Source: Entomortierella parvispora | Lineage: Eukaryota > Mortierellomycota > Mortierellomycetes > Mortierellales > Mortierellaceae | DNA: 64,000 bases | Direction: 5' to 3' | NCBI GenBank assembly: GCA_963573315.1 | Contig: OY752147.1 | Span: 186,001 to 250,000, forward strand | In this document: one piece after another, positions 10,699 through 23,102 of the stretch | Numbering within the stretch: position 1 is the first letter of the stretch | Layout: each line of letters opens with the position of its first letter | Notes under the pieces: generated by a model | The model's input: the letters and a program-made list of their open reading frames with translations, nothing else | Database searches by the model: none | Told to the model about the DNA's origin: nothing | Position numbers and translations under genes: made by a program

Positions 10699-12210
10699 CT
10701 TGAAGTCGTAAAACTGGAGAAAGCAGAGGCAGATTGACGAGAGGAAGGAGTGGGCAAAAAGCGGACAAAACTGGAGGAACGGCAGCTATTTAAGTGTTTT
10801 TCTTCTTTTTTACTTTGCCCCTGCTGGTTGTTTTGTTAAGAACAAACAGAACACAGAGCTTACAGGGGATGTTGCGAGCAGAACACGACAAGAGAGCAGC
10901 ACCTGGACAGAGTTTGTTCTTTTTCTTCCTCTTTTCCATTCGTTTCTTTCATGGCTCTCCTGCCACGATCGAGCTGATTCTCAATTACTTTGCCCAAGTG
11001 AATGTTTTGTTTTGTCGTCGGTCTGCTGCAGACCAAATGCTGTCAAACTCCCGGGCTCGTAAAAAAAAAAAAAGAAGTGGCAGGGCGGCCGCCGCCATTG
11101 GTTTTCTGTTGTCAATGGAAGTGTTAAGCACGCGCACAGAGACCTATTTTAGTATTTTTCCCAGTTTCTCGCGCGGAGGTTTACAAAGGGAGAAGAAGAA
11201 AAAAAAACTAGAGAGGAAGGGTACAAAGCCCAAGGAGTGAAAGAAGACACGTTTTTGGGCAAAGCAAGATGGCCGCAGCTTGACAGGCAATAGGCAGGCA
11301 GGCAAGAGGACAGAAAAGACAGAAACATGAACAAGGTGTCAAAGTGACACAGAAGAGAAGAGTTGGGCTCGTTCGTCGTTGGACTGCAGCCAGGCTGCAG
11401 CGGCGAACACGTCCAAACGCGAACCTGCATACATGTACAATAACCGTAGAGGATGGCGGTGCCAAAAAAAAAAAAAAATCAGAAAATCAGAAAATCCGAG
11501 CAGCGGAGACGACGGCACATCAAGTCGACAGCACATCAAGTCAATAGCACAGCCCAACTGACCCATTCCAAAAGATAGGCTGGAATAGGCCAGAACACTC
11601 CACAGCAAACAGATTTGCTTGGCATGGGTTTGTCGGGCTGTGCCACCAGCCGATGTGCGAGTCAGCGACAACACGACAGGGGAGTGGAGTGTATCCCATA
11701 TAAAAAGAGGAGAGAGAAGAGCAGAGCCATGGAGGGAACGGGCATCGAAAATCCATGTCCCGCCTGTGGGTTTATGGAAGGGATGAGATGGAGAGAGACA
11801 AGACTTGAAGAGGAACAGGAAGATGAACAAGAAGAAGAAGAAGAAGAAGAGAGAGGATAGGGAAGGGGAGAGAAAGAGGAGATACACATCCACATACACA
11901 TCACATCATATCGACACACACACACACGAAGCAGGCGTGGGTGTGTCCACGGGGTCTCACACGGTGCTCTGCCCCTGTCGTCTCTTTCTCTCTCGTTCTT
12001 TCTCTCTTTCTCTCTTTCTCTCTCTCTCTCCTGTCCCATTCATTCGTCCATCCATCCATTGATTCATTCGCTCTCATCCTCTCTTCGTCATTGGTTCTTG
12101 TCTTTCCTCCCCTATTTCTGCTTGTTTTTCTTTTTTCCTTTTCTTTCTTTCTCTCTCACTCTCTCTCCCCTTCACTCTCTCTCCCTCTCCTTCTCTCACG
12201 CCCACCCACC
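10699..12210. promoter_or_regulatory. 1.5 kb divergent intergenic region with a pyrimidine tract before the Hsp70 start
   Basis: This region lies between two divergent genes. It has poly-A tracts near 11057 and 11465, a GA-rich stretch at about 11790-11880 and a long CT-rich tract at about 11985-12205 ending directly before the ATG at 12211. CT tracts of this kind are common in fungal promoters and 5' leaders. Frames open here are low-complexity by-products of the tracts. I see no gene. Confidence 0.5.
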
Positions 12211-15125
12211 ATGAACTACGGCGGACAGGGCCAGGGGCAACAGCCCTACTATGGCGCTCAGTCTGGATACGACCCCTCTGTCTACCCTCCCCAGCAGCAC
12301 GATCCCAACATGAACTACGACCCCAACAACGGTTATGGCCAGTACAACCAGGACCCCAATGCCATCTACAACAATGGCGGCGTCTCGGCCCCCCCATACT
12401 CGGCCTACCCCGTCGCCTCGGGGATGATGCCCCCTTCTGGCCCCAACGGCGTCGGCAACAACAACAACAACAACATGGGTCCTCCCGGCGGATACCCCTC
12501 TGGCAGCCCCGCGTTCAACCCCATGCACCTCAACAGCAGCGGCACCCTCAATGGCAACAATAATGGCAACTATGGCACCGTCAACATGCACAACAACAAC
12601 AACAACAACAACAACAATGGCAACGGAGGCATGGGTAACGGAGGCATGGTCGGCAACGGAGGCAACAACTACAACGACATGCAGAACAATGGCAATGGCA
12701 ACAACTACAACAACAACAACAATTCCTCAGTCAACTACGGGCCCCCTCCTCCCGGCCAAACCTATCAGTCGGGTGGATTGACCTACCAGCAGACCATCAA
12801 CAACAACAATGCTGGAGGTGGCTACAACAGCAACAACAACAGCAACAACTCGCCCATCCAAAAGCCATCGGGCATGTCCCCTGTGACGCCAGTCCAGCCC
12901 AACCGTGCTACGGCACCACAGCCCGAGGGCGACTATCCCGTCGTCATGGCCATTGATTTCGGTACGTACAGAAATGAAGGAGGAAGGGACGAGCGAATTC
13001 CAGACACATCATCCGATGTATGATGGCGCGCACTCGCAAGATGAAAAGGGAGATTGAAAGAATCGAGACTCAGTCCTCTCATGATACATGATCACGGCTG
13101 ATTGACATTGTCATCTGTTGTCTTGCCTTGCCCGGTCCTGGTCCCTGACCCTGTCTCGTTGTCTCTCTTTCTTTCTTTCTCACGCACACTAGGTACGACC
13201 TTCTCCGGTGTCGCCTATGCCCTCAAGGCCGATGGCGAGGTGCACGATATGACAAAGTGGTAAGGATCGAACTCTGCTCTCTGGACTAGACTGGCAAACA
13301 GACCCGAAGGGAGACCAGTCTGTCGACTCTTCTTACTCCACGCAGGACGATGCCCGTCCCCGCACTGCCACAGCAGCTTCTGTTCTGTGCGATCTATTGT
13401 GATGTTGACTAATCCTATTCTCACACGCCAACCTATCCCACATAGGCCCAGGCACTTAGCCCAATACCCAAAGACACCCACCCTCAGTTTGTACAAAAAG
13501 GACTCTCAAAAGATTCTGGACTGGGGTCATGCTGCCCGTCTGGCCATGCTCAAGCCCTCCGCCAAGGACTTTTGCCTGCTCCGCAAGTTCAAGTTGCAAT
13601 TGGACGAGACCATTGACAGTGCCCCCCTGGAGAACGGCATCACCGCCCTGGACGCAGTGACACACTATCTGAAGAAGCTGCACGGACACGTCATGTCCGA
13701 GCTCATGAAAGGCTTTATCAAAAACTATGAACCCTCTCAGTTCCAGTACTGTCTCACAGTCCCCGCCATGTGGTCCGATGCAGCGAAGAACACGATGCGT
13801 CGTGCTGCCATCGGCGCTGGCTTGATTCAGGAGGGCGACCCACCAAACCGCCTGATCTTGATCTCGGAGCCCGAAGCTGCCGCCATGTACTGCGAGCGTA
13901 TGGTGGACCGATTCTCGCTCAAGCACGGTGACCGATTCATGATTTGCGATGCTGGTGGTGGAACAGTCGATTTGATTGTTTTTGAGGTCAGCGAGCCCAC
14001 AGGACAAACCCGTCATCTCAGAGAAGTCACTCGTGGTCATGGAGCCTCATGCGGATCCGTGTTCTTGGACGCCAACATGGAGCGACTTTTGGAGCGCAAG
14101 TTCAAGCGTTACCGTCGTGGCATCAAGGCCTGCGGATGGGCTTCGCTCATGGATACGTTCGTAGACATGGTCAAGCCAATGTTTAACGGTCAGGAGGACG
14201 TGTTGATGCAGATCCCTCAGGCAACTGGACTGGAGGACTTGAACGACCCCGAGATTGGACTGGAGGAGGGAGTCTTGTGTGTCTCTGTGGAGGAGATGAG
14301 AAACGAAGTCTTTGAGCCAGTCATCTCGGACGTCCTGGACTTGATCCAGAAGCAATTGCACCAGAGTCAGAACTGTAATGCGATTTTCATGGTCGGAGGC
14401 TTTGGATCCTCGCGTTACTTGGAGGAGCGTGTCCGTCAAGAGTTTTCGCATCTCGTCGGATTGGTGGCTGTTCCCCAACGCCCCGAGTTGGCTGTGGTCC
14501 GTGGAGCGGTGTACGCGGGATTGAACACAAAGACGATCAACATGCGTGTTGCTCGTCGTTGGTACGGTGTGGACGCCAACATGCCCTTCGAGGAGGGTGT
14601 GGACCCAGAATCCAAAAAGATTGTCTCGCACGATGGACACGTCCGGTGTAAGGAGCGCTTTTCGGTGTATGTCAGACCGGGCCAGCAGATTGGCGTGGAC
14701 GAGTGCGTGTCGAAAGAGTACGTGACTTGGTCATACCCCAAGGGTCTGGATTCGCCCTTGTATGTTTGCAACTCGCCCAACCAGCCCAAGTACATTACCG
14801 ATCCCGGAGTGCAAAAGATTGCGGATTTCCATATCCCCATGCCCGAGATCCCTGGCGCGCAGCCTCGCACTCGTGTTGTGTTTAGGTTGAACATGTATTT
14901 CGGTAAGTGGTTCTTTGTTGATTGTTTTTTGTTTTGTTTTTGTTGTCGAGATTGAGGAGACATGCTGCGTGACGATGAAGAAAGGGGGTGGAAAAACGTA
15001 TGACTAATGTGAAGGGTCGTTTGTTTCTAGGTCTCACTGAAGTGCGTGCTGAGGCTGTGATCAATGGAAACACCTACACGACAATCTGCTCCTTTGGTGG
15101 CGGAGGACAGCAGCAGCAGCATTAA
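12211..15125 (+). CDS. HSPA12-like Hsp70 ATPase with Asn/Gly-rich N-terminal extension, 789 aa
   Basis: Four exons join in frame: 12211-12961, 13193-13259, 13446-14902 and 15031-15125. The actin-like ATPase fold is shown by the first phosphate motif (MAIDFG split by intron 1, then TTFSGVAYAL, about 246-260), the connecting segment SEPEAAAMYC, the second phosphate motif CDAGGGTVDL (about 440) and the adenosine motif MVGGFGSSRYLEE (about 588). Lack of a classical substrate-binding domain and the spacing fit the HSPA12 branch of Hsp70. The first 240 residues are Asn, Gly, Pro and Tyr rich, with runs of up to nine Asn (CAA-like AAC codons), like a prion-type disordered region. The C-terminus ends in Gly and a short Gln run. 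Client and role are not known from sequence. Confidence 0.82.
12451..12860 (+). repeat. AAC-codon (Asn) repeat tracts inside the Hsp70-like gene
   Basis: Several runs of AAC triplets (for example about 12588-12616 and 12707-12722) encode polyasparagine interrupted by Gly and Tyr. They stay in frame, so length change here would alter the protein without breaking it. Confidence 0.75.
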
Positions 15126-15873
15126 ATCCGCTGCTTATTTTTTGTCATCCAAGATTGAAATCGGTACAGGAAACGAGGAGAAGAAAGAAAACCGATACCT
15201 GTTGGTGATGGAACGCGAGATTAGGCGACAGGATGCCAAGGGCCTCCCTCTCCAAGCCATCATCTTTCCACCCTGTTTTCTTTCCAGAGCCATCTATGAA
15301 GAATACCAGAAAAAGAAAAAAAAATTCACCCACCCCCCCTCTATATTGCCTATAAAAACCATTTCAGAAAGTATCGGGATAACGAATAACCTGGTTTCGT
15401 CGTAAGACGTGAGTCTCAAGGCACGAACAAAAAGATATGGAATGATGAGACCATATAGTATAGAGTGCAAGTTCCTAACGAGCTATGGACATTCATTTGA
15501 AAGCGTGGGCTTTGGGACATACGCTTTACTATCATAACTTATATTCTTGGTCCGTCCCCTCAGGCCAATTGGTAGCACTCTTGAAACAAGGTCCTGGGAA
15601 CTATTCCGGCTCCAAACCGTATGTACCTTTCATCAAGACACAAACCACACACTGCTCGCCACGAACTCACAGACATACACGTAACATAAAAGACTAAGAA
15701 TTCAGAAAGAAGCAAGATCCTGTTGACAGGGCAGAGAAAAAGACCAGAGGTCCAAATGTGGTTGGGGTTTTTTTTGTCAAACGCGAGGTCTTTATAAATC
15801 AACTCGAAGTGCAAAAAAAGATGAGAACTTTGAGAGGATGGTCGCTTTTCCTGTAAAGAGATGGGCGAGTAAC
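15126..15873. other. intergenic region between the 3' ends of the Hsp70-like gene and eL39
   Basis: The interval holds A/T-rich DNA with poly-A tracts and no frame that reads like protein. It should contain both polyadenylation regions, since the two genes converge here. I see nothing else in it. Confidence 0.5.
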
Positions 15874-16132
15874 TTAAAGACCCAGCTTGGTGCGGCGCCA
15901 GTGACGACGCTTAGCGTTGTAACGGATCTGTTTCACAAAGAAAAAAGAAGGTCAGTTCGTATGTTCAAGGAGTCCCTGTCTCCTTTCAACACTCTTTTGG
16001 TATCCAACAAAGGAAGGGTCCCATTTATATTACCTTGTTATCGGTACGCATGCGGCACCAGTTGGGAAGAGGGCGGTTCTGCTTCTGCTTCTTTCCGAGC
16101 TTGCGCTTGATGAGGAATGACTTGTTGGAAGG
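15874..16132 (-). CDS. RPL39: 60S ribosomal protein eL39 (exons 2 and 3; start exon not placed)
   Basis: eL39 is the 51-residue protein of the large ribosomal subunit that lines the exit tunnel. Two exons are clear: 16132-16034 (33 codons, starting [20 protein letters not shown] and ending RMRTDNK) and 15927-15874 ([17 protein letters not shown] and stop). Together they give 50 residues in phase 0, so exactly one residue, the initiator Met, is missing. The first coding exon must therefore be an ATG directly followed by a donor. One minus-strand candidate is ATG-GTACAT at about 16833, which would need an intron of about 700 bases; another is ATG-GTGGAC near 16581. Neither is proven. The length and motif match to the family are otherwise complete. 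Confidence 0.9.
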
Positions 16133-16840
16133 CTAAAAAAAAAAGGTTGAAAAGGAAAAGAACAAGGTCCATGAAGGAGTTGGTGAGTTTTCTGTGATAT
16201 TTCTTTCTTCTGTTTGATGGAATCGCCAGCAGCCATCCTCTGGTGGATTCCCCCCCCCCCCCCCCCCAAAAAAAAAAAAAAAAGTCCGAAGCGACTCCTG
16301 AATTGTCCATTGTGTCCAAGAAGTTATTCCGACCGTCCTGTCTTTGTTGATGAGATTGATGCATATGGTTGATGAAGACTCCTCCTGTGGACCTCGTGTT
16401 CAGGATTGCCTAGACTGACAGCACCGCTTGTCAAACAGATGTCTGCCTCCCTCTTATAAACAAGGATGCAGTCCTTCCGAAGAGGTTCCTTTGATGATGG
16501 TTTCGTTGGTTGACAAAGGAAATGTTCCTTCTCTGTCGAGTTTTGATGTTGGTGTAATTCTCCGTGCAAAGGTCCACCATGCGATGGAATCCCTTTCAAA
16601 AACAGGCGATTGTCGTCCCATCTTTTTTCAAGGAAAAAAAAAAAAGTCGATAGTGGTGATCCATGAGTGATGATGAATCCGGATTTCCAGAAGTCGAGTT
16701 TGATGGTACGAAGCATCATGACGGATGGATGTGTTTTCCGTTCGATCTATCGGGTGGATGTGTCCTTTCCGTGTGCTCCACCCTTTCCTTCCTGTCTCGA
16801 TACGTCGAAAAAAAGACAGTCATGTATGTACCATCGTGAA
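16133..16840 (-). promoter_or_regulatory. eL39 first intron and promoter region, with a poly-C/poly-A tract
   Basis: If eL39 starts at about 16833 this is its first intron; otherwise it includes the promoter. It contains a run of about 18 C followed by about 16 A at 16249-16283, an unusual homopolymer junction that is also prone to sequencing error. No protein-like frame is convincing. Confidence 0.4.
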
Positions 16841-16949
16841 TAATTCCTAGATCCAAAGAGGAAGAGCAACCACACTCCAGCGTGCCGTAGCAAAGATATC
16901 GAGCCCTTCTAAGCCACCCAATTATTTTTGCCACCAAATCTCTTTTTTC

Positions 16950-17750
16950 TCTCTTTGCCGTACAGGAACGAGGACGTGTCTGCGTCGCGTTTTTGGTCGT
17001 GGTCCTGTCCTTGGACATTGTCAGAATGTGTCTATGGGATAATGCTAGACCTTTGGATGGATCCATTCTGTTGCTTGGCGGGATGGGTGAAGGGAAGAAT
17101 GTCTGATCGGCCAAAGCATGCAAAGGAAAACGGTGCTCAAGACGAAAGCAAGCTATCCTCAGTTTTTCTTGGGAAACCGTGCCTGGAAACTCGAGAGCAT
17201 TTGGATACTTGCCATGTGGCAATGTGCTGGTTATTGGCGATAACAAAACCGCTCATGTATGGGTCCCTGAAGCTAAAGAGAGCAGGACTGGATTCGAGGA
17301 TCAATGGACCGTAGCCCATTCGTACGATGAGACGGTCCACAGAAGAGAGTTCGATCCAGGGATGGGCAATAACGATTGGAGAGGACTTTGGAACAACGAT
17401 TAACCTCCAATGTTTCCTGGATATGGTAGAATGTCTCGCTCAGAGTACCACCGCATCACTGGAGTTCGCAACAGGTACTGACAACAGTTCAGTTTGTAGT
17501 TTGAGGATTGAGGAATACGAAAGAGAGGAAAAAGGAGGCAGAAAAGACAATGGATCTAAGCCTCGGATGATTTTGGTCTGGGGTGCTTTTGAGAATTGGT
17601 TGATGACTCGAGACGCCAAAATTTCGGAAGCAATTGGGCTGATTGAGATGCAGGGGAAGTTGCTGGTTCAAAGGGACGCCATTGATATATCGCCGACGAA
17701 CTCGAAAGGCTGAAGCGAGTGATTGCAAAACGCGGCATTTGGTAACCCAT
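16950..17750 (+). pseudogene. doubtful WD-repeat-like gene or remnant
   Basis: On the plus strand one frame carries WD-repeat-like text: VRMCLWDNARPLDGSILLL (near 17020-17085) and, after a TGA at about 17102 and a frame change, FGYLPCGNVLVIGDNKTAHVW (about 17205-17260). Further on, 17380-17475 reads as EDFGTTINLQCFLDMVE and about 17515-17745 as a charged helical end (with DELERLKRVIAKRG before a stop). The pieces lie in different frames; some could be joined by introns (for example a donor at about 17475 and acceptor near 17500), but the TGA near 17102 has no obvious intron around it. It may be a decayed gene or a real gene whose exons I cannot resolve. Confidence 0.3.
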
Positions 17751-18106
17751 CGACCTTTTCATTTCTCTCGAATGGGTTTTTGTCCAAAAAAAAGTGCACA
17801 CCAATCCTACAAAGGTGTATTGACGCCGTCTTCTCTCTCATTCTCAATTTGTCATTTTATTTGGGCAGTAGGTATTGCTATCTCGATATCATTCGAGCCA
17901 TGTCGGGGAGAAGATGATCGCCACGAGCAAGCTCATCGCCTTCACCTCATCGTTTTTTCAACCTCATTCTCCTCGATTGCCACGTTCTGGCTGGCCTCTT
18001 TTGGATCCAGGCGTCCGTTGTCGCCTTGTCTTTTTTGCCTCGTCTCGGCCGCCGCCACTTCTGCCTCATACATCCTTCTTGTCCATTTGATTCACTCGGT
18101 CTCTCC

Positions 18107-18661
18107 TCATGGGAGGCTATTTCTTCTGGGCCTGGTAGTCTTCTCAGTCTGGTCTTTTTTCTCATTTGGATATTTTCGCTCGGTTTGGTCTCCTTTCTTG
18201 CTCTTGTATCCCTTCATGGTCCCGTCTTTTGCCTCGGTTTGACCTTCTACCACCGTCTCATCATCGCCATCACCATCATCCTCGTCATCGCCATCACCAC
18301 CACCATCATCGCCATCATCACCACCATCCCCGTTATCATCAGAATCAGCCTGTCCAAATTTTCTAGTTACCGCCGCCGCTGCTACCGCTGCTGCCGTTGT
18401 TGCTGTGCCGCCAACGATACTGGCAAGGAGCGCTCCGGCGGTTGAAAGTCCGGCTGCACCAACGGACTGCATCACAGCACAGGCCGAGCCAGCCGCCACA
18501 GTTCCCCCATAACTAGCCATGAAACTGGCAGCCCAAGAACCGGCCAAGATCCCTGTGCCAGTGAATCCTGCGGCAGTGACGACCCCTACCACAGCGAACG
18601 GAGCAACAATCGCTCCCCCAACTCCAGCGGCAGCATAGGCTGCTTTTTTGCGATCGATCAT
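18107..18661 (-). CDS. IFI6/IFI27 (ISG12)-family small membrane protein with acidic tail, 184 aa
   Basis: This single-exon frame encodes 184 residues. Residues of about 6-100 are almost entirely Ala, Gly, Val, Ser and Thr in hydrophobic helices (GGAIVAPFAVVGVVTAAGFT, GILAGSWAASFMASYGG, GAAGLSTAGALLASIVGG). This is the hallmark of the interferon-inducible IFI6/IFI27 family, whose animal members sit in mitochondrial or ER membranes and influence apoptosis; fungal homologues exist but their role is unknown. Residues of about 104-145 form an Asp/Gly-rich acidic run, and the end is Lys-rich. The acidic and basic tails are not part of the compact family. There is no separate signal peptide. Family call is from composition and pattern and is fairly secure. 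Confidence 0.75.
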   Translation of the reverse strand: MIDRKKAAYAAAGVGGAIVAPFAVVGVVTAAGFTGTGILAGSWAASFMASYGGTVAAGSACAVMQSVGAAGLSTAGALLASIVGGTATTAAAVAAAAVTRKFGQADSDDNGDGGDDGDDGGGDGDDEDDGDGDDETVVEGQTEAKDGTMKGYKSKKGDQTERKYPNEKKDQTEKTTRPRRNSLP

Positions 18662-19936
18662 TGTTGCGTGACGAGGAGTGTTGATGGTGTCGAGAAAGTG
18701 AAGATGGAAACACTTGTCCGTGAGAAAGTCGATTGTTTCCCTGAATTTTTTTTTAAAAAAAGAAAGGTGTGTTGACTGTGGGTGCGTGAAGGCGAAGTTG
18801 AAAAGAGAGGAAAGAAGGGAAGGGAAGGGGTGCTTTTGCGCCTTTTTATTTCAGAGTTCAGGTCACAGACAGCTGTGCAACATCGAGGTGTTATCTGCAC
18901 AGCGGTACCCGATCTTTTTTTTCTCGCTTGGTCGACTGTGTCGGTCGAGTTCAAACCGATTGAGCTCTTCGTAAACTGTAAAAATGGATCCCAGCCTATG
19001 AGGTTTTTACTATCAACCATTGCCTGGTTAATAAACTACCAGGCTGCGCGTTTCTTGGTATCTTGACACATATTCGGGAGGGTTTTTTTCACTTGCAGTG
19101 TGAACTGCTCGGTAGGGAAGCATCATTGCCATCATCAGGCCTCAGCAAAAGTACGCGCTGGTTTTCGCTGGAAGATTGCTTTTTGGGGCTGAGGAGGGAC
19201 CTAGCTCGCCTGTTCGCAGCCGCATGCCACTGACATTTTTCTGTCCCATTGAGACACTGTCTTCCTTGAGTTATGGCGAACCCTTGGCAGCAGGTGTATC
19301 ATCATAGCTAAAATGAGCATGTCCAAATGCAGATATTAAGAATGCTGGACAACGTCAATAATAATGTGGGAAGATGTGTATCAAGTAAAAAAGGATACTC
19401 GCTGTGGGGCACCTCGAGATGCCAGCAGGAATGATTCAAGAATGATTCAAATCTATTGCTATGAGGCAAGACGCAGCGTAGATGCTTGTCGCGTTGGGAA
19501 AGACGACTACCGGAGACGCTGCTATGAACTATATGAAGAAAAAAGACAAGAAGAAGGGAAGAAAACAAGAGGAGACAAGAGAACAAAGCGTTTCCCGATG
19601 GCCTTGGCTCTCGTCAACAACAATGCGGGCGCGAAAAAAGGGGGGTCCGAGCGCCACCCCCTGTCCCACAGACATGCACCTTTGTCTCGTCCCTGGCTTA
19701 CTGTAGACTACAGTACTTGCCGGTTTCCTCTTCATTCCATCACTCATGCATCCTCCCCCTCAGACACATGCCATGTCCCGCTCCAGACCCTGACCCCATT
19801 GCATTACTGCTTCGCGCCTGACCCGACCCCGCTTGTCATCCCGTGTAATTCATTCTCTCCACCCCCTTCTTTCTCCTTTTCGCATCCCATTGCTTCTCCC
19901 TTTTTCCAACGCATCCCTTCCACAAGAAAGAGCGCA
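18662..19936. other. 1.3 kb divergent intergenic region
   Basis: This lies between the start of the IFI6/27-like gene and the start of the membrane protein at 19937 and should contain both promoters. It has a CT-rich stretch at about 19840-19925 just before the latter start. Open frames here look like composition effects, and I recognise no gene. Confidence 0.4.
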
Positions 19937-22900
19937 ATGGTCGTCTACCCCCGGCTTGTCGGCGTGCTCCTCAGAGGCCGCTCCAACTGGAAAGGAGTAG
20001 CTGAGACGGACCTTTTTGTGCTTCAGCATCACCCGAGGCAGACCCTACGTCCCTTTCGAATCATCACCCGCGGCTTTCCCCATTATTGCGGTACAAAACT
20101 CTTTCGATTACGCAACGAATACCCTCCACTATTCACTCTTTCAGCTGGCTAATCAAAATATTCTGTTTCCTCCTCTTCTTACCTAGTTGCTGAAGGGGAA
20201 TCGGTCGAGCAGTTGAAGGCGGAACTAGACATGTTGACTCGAGAGGCAAGAGAGGCCATCGGCGGCATCATTGGCTTGGGAATGGAGGGACAAGGATCGA
20301 CCGCGCCGGTGAAGATTACTTCCAAAAAAATTTCAAACTGGCTCAAGGGACTGACAAGCGAGGTACAGAAGGAAGCAGGCACTTCTTCAGCTGCGCCCGA
20401 TCCCGTTACTGAACGCTCCTGCCTTTTGTCTTTCCATTTTCTCCTTAGCCTGTTCATCTCCAGAGAAGTAACAGGACAGGCCTGCAGCACGACAATGAGG
20501 ATGAAGACGAGGACGACAATGAAGTTGAGGTGGATATAGAGTTGGAAGAGCTAGACGAGCAGCCTCTGGTTGACGATGTGGAGATGGAGGCATACGACGA
20601 CCTTGGCATGGAAGTCGAAACTCTGCACCCCTTACAGCTCTCCAAACTCCCCCAGAGGCGTCATGTTCAAGAGGAAGACGGATATCTCTCGGATCTCTCC
20701 ACTCTTTCGAGTGAAAGCCTGGGCCGATCGTCAAAATATAGCTTGGGCGGTAAAGCTGTATCGGGAGAGCATACTCTTAACTCACCCATGGTTTTGAAGG
20801 AGAGGATTTGTGTTGATCAATCCAAACTAAACCAGGACCAGCAACAACCTAGAAGAGAGGCTGAGGCGTATACCTTAATGGACGAACAGGAGGTCAAAGC
20901 CGACCTTTTCGGTTCAGAGACTGGTGGCGAGACGCACATGCTGCCTATGCCTAAAGCGCCAAAACCACGACATCGTTCCATACTGGAGGACCACGACGGC
21001 CTCAGCTTTCCATTCTTGAACGACAGGGAGGTGAGGCAAATGTCAAAGTCGGACGAATGGTTTGAACAGTCCGAGCGACCATTATCTGCCCCGCCGGCTG
21101 CTCCATACAATGCATCACCGTCAGTTTCTCCAATAATAACATTTCCGCCCGAGGAATCGCCCATTGCAAGGGATATTCCACCAGCAACCCACACACTCTA
21201 CAGAAAGTATCCTCCTCAATCATCTCTTCCGCTTTTTTCACCAACCCAGTCACCAACCCAATCACCAGAGCTGGAGTCCACGTCGTCGCAGCCCATGAGC
21301 ATGGTCGGTGTTAAATTGCAACAACTCCATACAATTGGCAAATATGGCATTGAAAAGGAGGAGGACGGTCGGTCACCCAGAACAGAGGCATCAAACACAG
21401 GAGGAATGCCGGTCAAAAACCCTTTGAGGCGTCGACGAACTTGTCAAAAAGAAAAGGAAGTCATAGAATCTGAACCTGTTCTACTTTCACAGACAAACAC
21501 CCAAACGGACGACCTCTCCCCATCCACCCCCCACAATGAAGACAACAAACATATCGGCGTTTTGAATCCTAGACGAGGATCTCATGATGATATCTATGCA
21601 TTGCGATCCATTCTAAAGCGGGCACGAGCGCGGTCGCCGACTCTGGCCCCCAAAATGCCTTCCATTCTTCCCCTTTCTGCTCCTGTCTATGGGCCGAGTC
21701 CTGGTCCTGGTCCTCCAACTCAAACAATATCGTCGCCATTGCCATTTTTGGCAACAATACCGTCATCCACGTCGCTTCCGACTGCATTGAATGACCAAGG
21801 TCAAGCGGAAGTACAGTCAGTCCGACAAAAAAGCCACGCGACCTCCCCTTCCTTCATGTCTGTTCCTTTCGGCTGGTTCACGAACAATGGGCAGATGAAC
21901 ACGTCTTATTCCGGCACTGGAACTTGGAATCGCCGGCGGGCTTCCGATGGCGACAGTGTACAAACATCTAATGGGAACACCAAGACTCAATCCGCCGACA
22001 TTGGCATCAATGTCAGCACTCTCACTAATACTCAGAGCGGGAGCCGTCATACCTTGAAGTCTCCAGGAAGTGCTGGCCATTCAAGGACTTCAAGCTCAAG
22101 ATCCGACCGACGAAATATCCATACCTCCATCCTGGACCTTCCGTTTCATTTTATTGCATTACTGACGTACCCCGAGCCGGCAACCGGACAGGGTGCGAAC
22201 GATGCCCAAAGAATTGTTCTCGAAAGTAACTACTCGTTTCTGGCCATAACGTCCGTCCATACACTTTCCATCTTTTTCTTGCTTTACTTAAAGTTCTTGT
22301 ATACCACTCTTTAGAACAAGAACGCACCTTTGTTCGCCAAAGGCGGCGAGCATTACTGTTATTGAGTGGCTTTGTAATGACGGTCCGATACTGCAGTTTT
22401 GATTTCTTCCTGGTGATCTTGATCGCGACCAACTGTGGACTTTTGTACTTGATGAAGCGGTCAGGACAGCACATGGATGTTGCCATGGCCAAGAGAGTCG
22501 TCCATCGGAAACTGAACCTGGTCAAGAGTTGGTCAACAGGGTTGTTCCGCCAAGGCCCTGTCGAGAATGGAGGCTACTCCAAAGAGGCACCACGAGGAGT
22601 TGGAGCCCTTGGACCTGGATTCGGTACCATGGGCCATAGCAATTCCAATGAAAATATCCAACGGGAATCTATCGTTGGAACAAAACAGAGTCACGGAAGA
22701 ACGAACAAAGGTTCTAGGACTGACAGCATTGGGTCTACCGCCAAATCTAGTCACAGTTACAAAGCGTCCCTGGCTTCGTCCGAGCAGTCCCCCAGAACCC
22801 CCCGGTTAGAGGGGTTGCAACTCTCACAACCTCGCCAGAAGGTCAAGCAGGACGACACTGATACACTTTTGGTTATCCCCTCCAGGCCCGGGACACCTGC

Positions 22901-23102
22901 TCTAGCGCCATCTCTCATTGCTCCTGGTGCAGCTCTGAAGAAAAGGCGGTTCTTTGGAAAGACTAAATCAGTACCTTCTGCTGTCATCGTAGCCACATCG
23001 ACAACCACGCCCGCGGTTATTGCTAATGATATGGTACAAACCCCTTCAGCCTCCAACAGTCCTGTAGTTTCTGCTTCAAACTCTCCATCAGCCTCTGCAT
23101 AG
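19937..23102 (+). CDS. large Ser/Pro-rich membrane protein, 953 aa, unrecognised
   Basis: Four exons join in frame: 19937-20090, 20187-20362, 20449-22192 and 22315-23102. The N-terminal 100 residues look folded (RSNWKGVAETDLFVLQHHPR, then a helix VEQLKAELDMLTREAREA). Then come a Glu/Asp-rich segment (about 118-150) and a long disordered Ser/Pro/Thr region. Around residues 640-740 two hydrophobic segments appear (LDLLPFHF-type near the end of exon 3, and LLLLSGFVMTVRYCSFDFFLVILIATN in exon 4), followed by a basic helix (AKRVVHRKLNLVKSW) and another disordered tail with SP/TP motifs. This arrangement suggests a membrane-anchored regulatory protein with phosphorylation sites. I cannot name a family. 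The first exon choice depends on the phase match at 20090/20187. Confidence 0.6.

Noticed and set aside
11200..12060. Open frames rich in Ser, Arg, Glu and Lys in the divergent promoter region
   Set aside because: They arise from CT/GA tracts and show no conserved pattern.
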